This document shows positions 16,515 to 22,550 of a stretch of DNA of 35,333 nt, in pieces. The stretch covers positions 1 through 35,333 of the forward strand of contig JACQEY010000001.1 in the NCBI GenBank assembly GCA_016200355.1. Reading direction: 5' to 3'. How positions within the stretch are numbered: the stretch's first letter is position 1; each line of letters begins with the position of its first letter. A program made the translations under genes and the position numbers. The notes under the pieces were generated by a model that was given only the letters and a program-made list of their open reading frames with translations, was not told the DNA's origin and did no database searches. This stretch comes from Nitrospirota bacterium. GTDB lineage: Bacteria > Nitrospirota > Nitrospiria > Nitrospirales > Nitrospiraceae.

Positions 16515-17105
16515 ATGCTTCGCAAAGATCGCTACAATACCGCTGACCTTGATGAGAACCAATTTGAGCCTGGTTCTCGCCAACGTGTGTTGAAGAACCT
16601 CCTTGGTATTACCAGCAAGCGTGAGATGGACCGGATGGAAGGGCGCGCACAGGTGCGCGTGCTCGAAGAGCTGGCAGGTTTCTATGACAGCGATCATCGA
16701 TTCACTGCCGCTGATATTTGCCGCATACATCGACTCTGGTTGGGGCGGATTTATCCTTGGGCGGGAAAGTATCGCCAGGTGAACGTAAAGAAGGACTCCT
16801 TCCCGTTTGCTGCGGCTGCGCAGATATCTAAACTGATGGCCGAATTCGAAGACGGTCCACTCAAGCGCCGTACGCCTTGTCGCTCGGGATCAATTGAGCA
16901 TCTCGCTACGGCTCTGGCGGAAGTTCACGTCGAGTTGGTGCTGATTCATCCCTTCCGTGAGGGCAATGGCCGAGTTGCGAGAATTCTGGCTGTGCTGATG
17001 GGATTGCAAGCGGGGTTGCCGGCTCTGTACTTTGATAAGCTATCTGGTCGAAAACGGCAGAAGCATTTTGCCTCAGTGCGCGCTGGCCTGGACCGCAATT
17101 ACTAA
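16515..17105 (+). CDS. fic: Fic-domain protein, likely shortened by an in-frame stop
   Basis: Fic proteins usually attach AMP or another nucleotide part to target proteins. The active-site motif HPFREGNGRVAR (His 145 onward) matches the family consensus HxFx(D/E)GNGRxxR. PWAGKYRQVNVKKD upstream is the usual flap region. ATG 16515 gives 196 residues. A TTG at 16497 is possible but overlaps the preceding stop. After the TAA at 17103 the same frame runs 19 more codons (PMTKLFIAVIERTLQIHGK) to TAA 17163. This continues the normal Fic C-terminal helix (family pattern RNYEPM, then VIERTL). A GAA-to-TAA change would explain this. The active site is upstream of the stop, so activity may survive. Confidence 0.88.
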   Translation: MLRKDRYNTADLDENQFEPGSRQRVLKNLLGITSKREMDRMEGRAQVRVLEELAGFYDSDHRFTAADICRIHRLWLGRIYPWAGKYRQVNVKKDSFPFAAAAQISKLMAEFEDGPLKRRTPCRSGSIEHLATALAEVHVELVLIHPFREGNGRVARILAVLMGLQAGLPALYFDKLSGRKRQKHFASVRAGLDRNY

Positions 17106-17121
17106 CCGATGACGAAACTAT

Positions 17122-17322
17122 TTATCGCGGTGATCGAGAGGACTTTGCAGATTCACGGGAAGTAATGCGGCGACGAGTTCTCGTTTCAGCAAGCAAGTCG
17201 GATGGGGTGAGTTTGACGCCTTCAATGTCTGTGGAAGTATAGACGGTCATCTGAAGCATGGCATGTCGTTTTGCCGGATCGACAAGGTAGGGATTGGTTC
17301 TGTTCAACGAGCGTTTCAGCAT
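17122..17322 (-). CDS. Small hypothetical protein
   Basis: This protein of 66 residues begins MLKRSLNRTNPYLVDPAKRH, followed by AMLQMTVYTSTDIEGVKLTPSDL. It ends in an Arg/Ser-rich tail that runs antisense to the lost fic 3' codons. The first 44 residues look like a conserved small protein. The TSTDIEG stretch recalls the SxxIEG motif near the N-terminus of some Fic proteins, but no fold is established. GGCGG lies just upstream of ATG 17322, and TATACT is a possible -10. It is convergent with fic. The real C-terminus may have been lost. Low certainty. Confidence 0.45.
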   Translation of the reverse strand: MLKRSLNRTNPYLVDPAKRHAMLQMTVYTSTDIEGVKLTPSDLLAETRTRRRITSRESAKSSRSPR

Positions 17323-17691
17323 GCCGCCAGTATAGCATGAACTGTGTTTGGCGTCGCCTTTGCTCGCTTGCTTTCTCTCTCTGGGAAGGGCACCCATGTT
17401 GGTCTACGTGCGGCCGTCGAACGAGGTTACAGATGATCCCTCCAAGCTTGCTCGTTATCTCTTCAGGGATGGGGGCTGATGGATCTTCCACTGCGCGCGT
17501 CCAACGAGGGCCTTCTGAGGCCGCGCGTTGCGCGAGCACAGAAGATCATCAGGCTCCATCCCTTCTTCTGTTCCGGGAGCACAGGACCAATGTGGGTGCC
17601 CTTCTCATTCTTTTCATCGTGCGCGTTCTTCGAGCAAAAAGGATGGTTGCCTGTTCCTTCACATTTTCTGAGCCCGAAGGTCATTAACAAT
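17323..17691. other. Intergenic region without a recognisable gene
   Basis: Frames here on both strands are short or have no family-like features. CAAGCTTGCTCGT (about 17442) shares 13 bases with the repeat next to the tRNA at 167-179. Nothing else stands out. Confidence 0.35.
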
Positions 17692-18462
17692 TCATCGTCC
17701 AGGGAATGATTGCGTTTTGAGCAATCTGAACTCCGGGATTTGATCGGGGCGCGGAATGAACGCCATGTCCGCTATGGCCATTTCGCCACGTTCACTTGTC
17801 GCCATGATTTTCACATCATATTTGTCTACCGGGATATGGCGATTCATATCCTCCGGCAGCGAAGCGACGCTCAAGGATGAATATCCTTTCGGACCTAAAA
17901 AGAAACTGAATACATCCACAAACACGGCATCCATACATTGCGGATCTTTGGTGGGATACACATTCACGTTCGTCGTTCCGGCCCGGTCATTTCTTAGTTT
18001 AAGGTGACTGCCTATAGCAGGGAAATTCGGTGGCTGCTTCTCCAAGGAAGTCAGTTTCACTTCTACATTCCTAATGGTCGAATCATCGCTGTTGACCAAT
18101 GAGATACGATAGGTGTACCGCGATCCGCTGATGTGCGCTGCCTGCGGCTGATCTATGCCTGAACTCACCTGCACCCAGGGTTCTCCTTCACGAAGGATAA
18201 TGGACAACTTGCCAGCCCTGACATTTGCTCGCGCATATAAGTGAATAGCCCATGCACAGAAGCCCACAAACGCCAGCCAATATATCCATGTGTCTATGGA
18301 CTTATTCGCCAGCCATGGCGGGACATCCTCAATACCGAAATAGATGAGCCAGGCTTCCACATTGGAACGGGCTTGCCGAGGGGTGACTGTCGATAGCAAC
18401 ATGAGCAGCCCACAGACTAAACTTGGGATTGATTGAATCACCCATTTCCAATACACGCTCAT
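17692..18462 (-). CDS. Membrane protein of unknown function
   Basis: This protein of 256 residues has two predicted membrane helices. One is near the N-terminus (IQSIPSLVCGLLMLL). The other is at about 65-80 (WIYWLAFVGFCAWAIHLY). A soluble C-terminal region of about 175 residues has a beta-rich look (YTYRISLVNSDDSTIRNVEVKL). I do not recognise the family. The reading frame has ordinary composition and a full-length open frame on the minus strand. Neighbours give no functional clue, since it lies alone between fic and a gene-poor region. Confidence 0.7.
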   Translation of the reverse strand: MSVYWKWVIQSIPSLVCGLLMLLSTVTPRQARSNVEAWLIYFGIEDVPPWLANKSIDTWIYWLAFVGFCAWAIHLYARANVRAGKLSIILREGEPWVQVSSGIDQPQAAHISGSRYTYRISLVNSDDSTIRNVEVKLTSLEKQPPNFPAIGSHLKLRNDRAGTTNVNVYPTKDPQCMDAVFVDVFSFFLGPKGYSSLSVASLPEDMNRHIPVDKYDVKIMATSERGEMAIADMAFIPRPDQIPEFRLLKTQSFPGR

Positions 18463-18888
18463 TCCACATCCCTTGGCATAGAAAAACGGCTGTGGGCACT
18501 GCCAGTATCCCCGATAGCACCCGGATTCGTAAGAGGACGCCCCAAGAGTCCTGCCAGTCTAGCCTGTGATCTTTCTTTATTGATGCCAGATAAAGGTGCC
18601 AGCGACAAGTCTGAGAACTCGCAGTCTTTCCTCCAAGCTAGCCCTCTCCGCACTTTTCATACGAACAGCTGGAGACAACGAACACTCCCGTTATCCGGCC
18701 ACCAACATCCCATGGTTTGAGTTGCAAAGATCTTTTTGTTTCCTTTCATCGTTAAGCGATCCGACGGGATATTTTCACAAGTCATTGATTACATGTGAAT
18801 ATTAGTTCTCCTTTCGCGGGAATGTTCATGATAAGATTTGCGTGCTGCTTTCCTCACGCTATGGGCTCTCCCCTGCACAGAGGAAGTC
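18463..18888. other. Gene-poor region upstream of a strong hairpin
   Basis: No convincing coding frame. An inverted pair TTCACA/TGTGAA lies at about 18773-18798. CATGATAAGATT near 18827-18838 could hold a -10. Because a classic terminator follows at 18889, a short non-coding transcript is possible, but nothing identifies it. Confidence 0.3.
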
Positions 18889-18923
18889 GGGGAGGTGATG
18901 TGGCCATCACCTCCCCATTTTTT
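18889..18923 (+). terminator. Rho-independent terminator
   Basis: A perfect 12-bp stem GGGGAGGTGATG/CATCACCTCCCC with loop TGGC is followed by A and six Ts. This is the right layout for + strand termination. No protein gene precedes it closely, so it may end a small RNA. It is structurally homologous to the hairpin at 19238-19265. Confidence 0.85.
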
Positions 18924-19237
18924 GCCTCTCTGACTCCCCATCTGGACAACGAATCTTCGCTTCGACAGCACAACCGGTTTTGCCGCCGTCACCTATTTAA
19001 GAATTCTCCAGACAACATAGTCCCTCTCTGCCAATACAACGTCGTTGTCGGATTGAACCATTCCGGCGACATCCAGACACACTCGCACTCCCATACCGAT
19101 GAAGGTCTGGTCTTGGAATGACGTGTTTTGTATTGGGCAATCGAGCCGGCAGAAAGTTCTGCGAGGGAATATACCGATTGGTCAATCGCGTGCGAGATGC
19201 GACTCTGGTCTGAGGGAAATCGAGGAAGAGGAAAGGT

Positions 19238-19265
19238 GAGGAGGCGACGTAGCCGTCGCCTCCTC
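19238..19265 (-). terminator. Hairpin downstream of the 20-aa protein gene
   Basis: A perfect 12-bp stem GAGGAGGCGACG/CGTCGCCTCCTC has a 4-nt loop. On the minus strand it follows the stop of the small basic protein gene by 13 nt, and the next bases are ACCTTTCCTC, a weak T-tract. Relative to 18889-18916, three base pairs differ by changes on both arms that keep pairing. Confidence 0.65.
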
Positions 19266-19278
19266 AATAATGCGACGA

Positions 19279-19341
19279 CTACTTCTTTTTCTTGGCCGCC
19301 TTCTTTGCGGGCTTCTTCGCTGCTGCTTTCTTCGCTGCCAT
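19279..19341 (-). CDS. Very short Lys/Ala-rich basic protein (20 aa)
   Basis: ATG at 19341 reads MAAKKAAAKK, then PAKKAAKKKK, and stops at TAG (19281-19279). Eleven of 20 residues are Lys and seven are Ala. The upstream minus strand reads GAAGGGGGTGGAG and then TTCTC before the ATG, a strong ribosome binding site region, and a perfect hairpin lies 13 nt after the stop. The composition resembles the tails of histone H1-like bacterial proteins, so nucleic-acid binding is plausible. It is short enough to be missed by gene callers. It could be a fragment of a longer basic protein, but the start, ribosome binding site, stop and hairpin make a complete unit. Confidence 0.6.
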   Translation of the reverse strand: MAAKKAAAKKPAKKAAKKKK

Positions 19342-19553
19342 GAGAACTCCACCCCCTTCGATGTCAAAATGTTAATCGATGTATGCGTGGTATATCAGAG
19401 TTTGAACAACGAGTAAAATTTTGTTTTCTGGATTTCTCCGGTAGGAGCTGATCGCACGGACAAAGAACGTCCTGCTTCTCCTGCACTTGCTATCGGCCAT
19501 ACGCTATGCGCCATAGGTTCCTTTCTTCGAACGAGATATAAGCGACGAGTTAG

Positions 19554-20291
19554 TTATAATCGGAGCGCCTTCCTCACGTCCTCAATCGGGATCTCGCGCC
19601 ATGCGCCGGACGGGAGATCTTCCAGTTTGAAGGGACCGTATTGAATGCGCCTGAGCCTGGTTACTTCATGCCCCAATGCCTTGAACAGTCTTCGGATTTC
19701 ACGGTTTTTCCCCTGGATCAGGACCACTTCCAGATGTGATTCGCGTCCGGAACTCTTCTGAATCTTCACGGTGTGGCACTGGAGGCGCTCGCCACCATCG
19801 AACACTCCGGCTGTGGCTTCTATGGCTTGGGCCTCAGTGAATTCTCCTCGCACGGAGACTAGGTAGGTTCTCATCACTTTATGGGCCGGATCGGTGAGAT
19901 AGCCCGACAGGATCGAATCGTTGGTGATCAGAAGCAACCCGCTGGTCGCCTGATCGAGTCTCCCAACGGCATGCAGATATCCCAGGTCCGGCGGCAGCAC
20001 ATCGAAGATCGTCTTCCGGCCCTTTTCATCACTGTGCGTGGTGATGACCCCTTTGGGTTTATGAAAGAGAAAGAATCGTTTGACCGAGTCTTGAATCGGC
20101 TGGCCATCGACCGAGACAGCATCTTTCGGCCACAAGACCCACGTGGCAGGATCGCGCACGACTCGACCATTGATGCAGACTCGCCCTGCGCGGACCCATT
20201 CCTGGCTCGTCCCACGTGAGGCAATGCCAAGCTTCGAGAACAGCCGATCCACAGTCAGACGTTTAGAAGATATGGAGGCCTTCTGTGCCAT
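19554..20291 (-). CDS. RsuA/RluB-family 16S/23S rRNA pseudouridine synthase
   Basis: This enzyme isomerises a uridine in rRNA (or possibly tRNA) to pseudouridine. An N-terminal S4 RNA-binding domain (LTVDRLFSKLGIASR to VSVDGQPI) is followed by the catalytic domain with KPKGVITT. The active-site motif is GRLDQATSGLLLITND, whose Asp is the catalytic residue. KNREIRRLFKALGHEVTRLRRIQYG is the C-terminal family motif. ATG 20291 gives 245 residues and TTG 20306 adds five. Whether the target is 16S (RsuA), 23S 2605 (RluB) or 2457 (RluE) cannot be told from the sequence. Confidence 0.92.
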   Translation of the reverse strand: MAQKASISSKRLTVDRLFSKLGIASRGTSQEWVRAGRVCINGRVVRDPATWVLWPKDAVSVDGQPIQDSVKRFFLFHKPKGVITTHSDEKGRKTIFDVLPPDLGYLHAVGRLDQATSGLLLITNDSILSGYLTDPAHKVMRTYLVSVRGEFTEAQAIEATAGVFDGGERLQCHTVKIQKSSGRESHLEVVLIQGKNREIRRLFKALGHEVTRLRRIQYGPFKLEDLPSGAWREIPIEDVRKALRL

Positions 20292-20339
20292 CCTGAACCA
20301 TTTCAACTCATCGGAATTTCGCTGGCGTGCATTTCTGAG

Positions 20340-20452
20340 ACAAAGCTGGTCTGTCTCGTTTATTTGGTTTTTAGTTTCTCTGGGTCAAGCCACAAAATAA
20401 ACCAGATAGACCAAATGAACCAGACAGACCGAACAGGCAAAATGAAAAAGAC
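20340..20452. repeat. Short-unit hairpin repeat (P4)
   Basis: A left arm of TGGTCTGTCTCG and TTTGGTTTTTAG-type units is followed by a right arm of AAACCAGATAGACC and CAGACAGACCGAACAG units. It runs directly into the half-repeat R3. Part of the right arm matches P1 at 3958 onward. Confidence 0.7.
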
Positions 20453-20453
20453 A

Positions 20454-20480
20454 GACTGGCGGACTTTTGGGGCATCCTGC
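20454..20480. repeat. Half copy of the CAGGATGTT-type repeat (R3) abutting a stop codon
   Basis: CTGGCGGACTTTTGGGGCATCCTG ends at 20479. On the minus strand the neighbouring gene's stop TAG (20482-20480) is immediately followed by CAGGATGCC. This is the same placement as R1 and R4. Confidence 0.7.
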
Positions 20481-20812
20481 TAATCAAGAATCAGAAAAGC
20501 GCTCTCCTGATCGGAAGAGAATGCCGCAACCTCTACGACACGTCGACGGAGCAACGCTTCAATCATGGCCGTCGACCCATTGCCGATCCGAACCCAAATC
20601 ACTTTTGGAGGATGGCCATAGAGAAAGCTGCGCTGATGGAAATCGGCGTCCTTTGTCACAATAGCAAAGCCATGTTGAGCGGCATACTGCCAGACGGCAG
20701 CGTCGGTCCCATCCCGTAGCCCCACGTCTCGAACATGTCGAGAGTCAGGATATTCCTGTTGTAAGGCTCGAATGAGTCGGTGGGAAATATTCTGATCAAA
20801 GAGCAGCTTCAC
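20480..20812 (-). CDS. DUF5615-type PIN-like protein, probable toxin of a TA-like pair
   Basis: This protein of 110 residues starts MKLLFDQNISHRLIRAL, the DUF5615 opening with the PIN-like acidic residue in DQN. The second acidic cluster is in IVTKDADFHQRS, and PPKVIWVRIGNGST follows. PIN-like proteins are predicted metal-dependent RNases. It overlaps the upstream DUF433 gene by 4 nt (ATGA). That pairing is widespread and is treated as a toxin-antitoxin-like module, though activity is mostly untested. The stop abuts repeat R3. Confidence 0.85.
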   Translation of the reverse strand: MKLLFDQNISHRLIRALQQEYPDSRHVRDVGLRDGTDAAVWQYAAQHGFAIVTKDADFHQRSFLYGHPPKVIWVRIGNGSTAMIEALLRRRVVEVAAFSSDQESAFLILD

Positions 20813-21036
20813 GACGGTGGGATCGACACGAGCTTCCGTTCCCGATCGGCGGCAAAGGCAAGACAGGCTCGAATATCTTCACAAGTGAGGTCGGGGAAAT
20901 CTCTGAGAATCTCTTCTTCGCTCATGCCAGAGGCGAGATACTCCAGTACGTCGTAGACAGTCATGCGAAAGCCGCGAATGCATGGCTTACCGCCACGCTT
21001 CTCCGGATCGATAGTGATGCGGTCCTTCCAGTTCAT
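20809..21036 (-). CDS. DUF433-family protein, probable antitoxin
   Basis: This protein of 75 residues opens MNWKDRITIDPEKRGGKPCI, then RGFRMTVYDVLEYLASGMS, EEILRDFPDLTCEDIRACLAFAADRE. It is the standard DUF433 layout: a short strand part and a winged-helix-like segment. ATG 21036 fits the family start, while ATG 21072 adds 12 unmatched residues. It is the first gene of the pair with the DUF5615 protein. Low Pro/Gly content and high Glu/Arg content fit a DNA-binding antitoxin. Confidence 0.85.
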   Translation of the reverse strand: MNWKDRITIDPEKRGGKPCIRGFRMTVYDVLEYLASGMSEEEILRDFPDLTCEDIRACLAFAADRERKLVSIPPS

Positions 21037-21122
21037 ACGTTGAAGAGTAGCGCGGGCATGGGTAAAGATCAAGGCCGCTATCGAATGCGCTACAAACCGT
21101 GAGACGTGACGCGCGAGAACAG

Positions 21123-21213
21123 GCTGGTTTCTTTTGTCTCTTTAGTCTGTTTGGTTTGTTTGGTTGAACCAGACTAACCAGATAAACGAAACAAACCAGA
21201 TGAATCAGTTCAA
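21123..21213. repeat. Short-unit hairpin repeat (P5)
   Basis: The left arm is GGTTTCTTTTGTCTCTTTAG followed by TTTGGTTTG units. The right arm is GAACCAGACTAACCAG followed by AAACAAACCAG units. The two arms pair extensively around TTTGGTTGAACCAGAC. It lies between the DUF433 gene and repeat R4. Confidence 0.7.
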
Positions 21214-21281
21214 CCCGTTCCACCCGTCCCGCGAGTCTCGCTCGGTTATCCTGCTATCAACTGCGGAAAAACTATTTACCA

Positions 21282-21493
21282 CAGGATGCTCAAAAAGTCC
21301 GTCCAGCAAGGCCGCAGGCGAGTTGAAACCGGAGGAGGTACCGACCGCACTTCGTGGGGCCGTTCGCCCGTACAATGGATCTTGGCGAACGGAAAAACCC
21401 CTCCAGCACTTCCGCCCTCCGAGAATCTCAAATCGGTACGTTGAGGATTTCGACGAGCCGAGAACGAAGCTGGCGGGCTTTTTCAGCATCCTA
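21282..21493. repeat. Dispersed repeat with terminal inverted repeats (copy R4), 3' of ribE
   Basis: The ends are CAGGATGCTCAAAAAG (21282-21297) and the complement of TAGGATGCTGAAAAAG (21478-21493). The interior contains CGTTCGCC, CGAACG and a block (about 21430-21475) matching R1 inverted. The right end touches the ribE stop codon (21496-21494). Confidence 0.8.
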
Positions 21494-22150
21494 TTATAGG
21501 AGGCCGCGCTTTTGGAGGAAATCTTTGTCTATAACGGGGGCGGGTTTGGCAGGAAGTTGTCCCCGTTCCTGCAGCAGACGTTCGACGTATTTCCCGATCA
21601 GGTCTGATTCGAGATTGACCAGATCACCGACTTGTTTGAGGCCCAGGCTCGTGACCTTCGCCGTGTGCGGAATAATCGAGACGGAGAACCCACGATCTGT
21701 CACCTGGTTGATTGTTAGGCTGATGCCGTCAACAGTGACGGACCCTTTCACGATGCAGTGGCGCAGAATCTCCGGCGGGGCTTCAATCGTGAACAGGATG
21801 GCATTCCCATCTTGTTGGCGATTACGAACTGTGCCGATGCCGTCCACGTGACCAGCCACGAGATGCCCACCCAGTCGTTCGTTGAGCTTCATCGCCCGTT
21901 CCAGATTCAACGGTGCGCCGGCAGTAAGCTGCCCAAGAGTGGTCACGGCTAGGGTTTCGGGAGAGACTTCCACGGAAAAGTTGTGCTCAGCCTTGTTCAC
22001 CACAGTCAGGCAGGTACCGTTGACGCTGATGCTGTCCCCGATCTTGAGGTCGCCCATCACGGCTGAGGCCAGAATCGTCATCCTCGTTCCTACGAGGGTC
22101 TTGTCGATCGAGATGATGGCACCTAGTTCTTCGACAATGCCTGTAAACAT
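21494..22150 (-). CDS. ribE: Riboflavin synthase, alpha-chain type
   Basis: This enzyme dismutates two 6,7-dimethyl-8-ribityllumazines to riboflavin. It has two lumazine-binding repeats. The first starts MFTGIVEELGAI and has DSISVNGTCLTV. The second begins near LNERLGGHLVAGHVDGIGTV and has SVTVDGISLTIN. ATG 22150 gives 218 residues, the normal size. GTG 22180 would add 10 residues that match nothing. Its upstream region is a repeat element (R5) that begins 3 bp from the ATG, so there is no normal Shine-Dalgarno. The gene ends at another copy (R4). ribD lies upstream in the same direction. Confidence 0.95.
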   Translation of the reverse strand: MFTGIVEELGAIISIDKTLVGTRMTILASAVMGDLKIGDSISVNGTCLTVVNKAEHNFSVEVSPETLAVTTLGQLTAGAPLNLERAMKLNERLGGHLVAGHVDGIGTVRNRQQDGNAILFTIEAPPEILRHCIVKGSVTVDGISLTINQVTDRGFSVSIIPHTAKVTSLGLKQVGDLVNLESDLIGKYVERLLQERGQLPAKPAPVIDKDFLQKRGLL

Positions 22151-22152
22151 AG

Positions 22153-22320
22153 CAGGATATTGAAAATGGCCCCTTCTCACCCGCCCAACCCATGCGCGCC
22201 AAGACGCGCATTGCCACGGGCTTCGCTCTCGCTTCTCGCCCAGCCTCGACGTACTTACAGACAGTACGCCTCGGCTAGCCGCTCGCTGCGGCCTTGCCGG
22301 AGGCCATTTTGAATATCCTG
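22153..22320. repeat. Dispersed repeat with terminal inverted repeats (copy R5), 5' of ribE
   Basis: CAGGATATTGAAAATGGCC (22153-22171) pairs with GGCCATTTTGAATATCCTG (22302-22320), with one mismatch. The interior has GCGCGCCAAGACGCGC and GTACTTACAGACAGTAC hairpins. It fills the space between the 40-aa protein gene and ribE. Confidence 0.8.
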
Positions 22321-22340
22321 GAGAAGCTCAAGCACGGACC

Positions 22341-22463
22341 CTATTCCCCTTTCTGACTGAACATTTGCCGAACTACATAGACGAACATCACAACCAGCAC
22401 GACCACACCAATGCCGGCCAGCGTGCCAATAACAATATTCTCTGTCGCGATCGCGTTCAACAT
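22341..22463 (-). CDS. Single-pass membrane peptide (40 aa)
   Basis: From ATG 22463 the minus strand reads MLNAIATENIVIGTLAGIG, then VVVLVVMFVYVVRQMF and SQKGE, stop TAG (22343-22341). One hydrophobic helix (about 10-31) is followed by a short basic C-terminus, the usual type-I-like small membrane peptide form. It lies between the MFS gene (88 bp upstream) and ribE in the same direction. AGGTCG is a weak ribosome binding site. Function is unknown. A role with the MFS transporter is possible but only suggested by position. Confidence 0.6.
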   Translation of the reverse strand: MLNAIATENIVIGTLAGIGVVVLVVMFVYVVRQMFSQKGE

Positions 22464-22550
22464 CGACCTATTATATAGCACCAGCCCGCATTATTCATGA
22501 CGGTTCGTTGCGAAATGGTAGAGCAGCGCGAGGAGCGCGACTCGCGTGAG

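Noticed and set aside
18795-19121. 108-codon + strand frame
   Set aside because: It runs through a strong terminator hairpin and has no ribosome binding site or recognisable content.
22151-22500. FMN riboswitch upstream of ribE
   Set aside because: The leader is a TIR repeat and I see none of the conserved FMN aptamer segments. The ribD upstream DNA is ppdK coding sequence.
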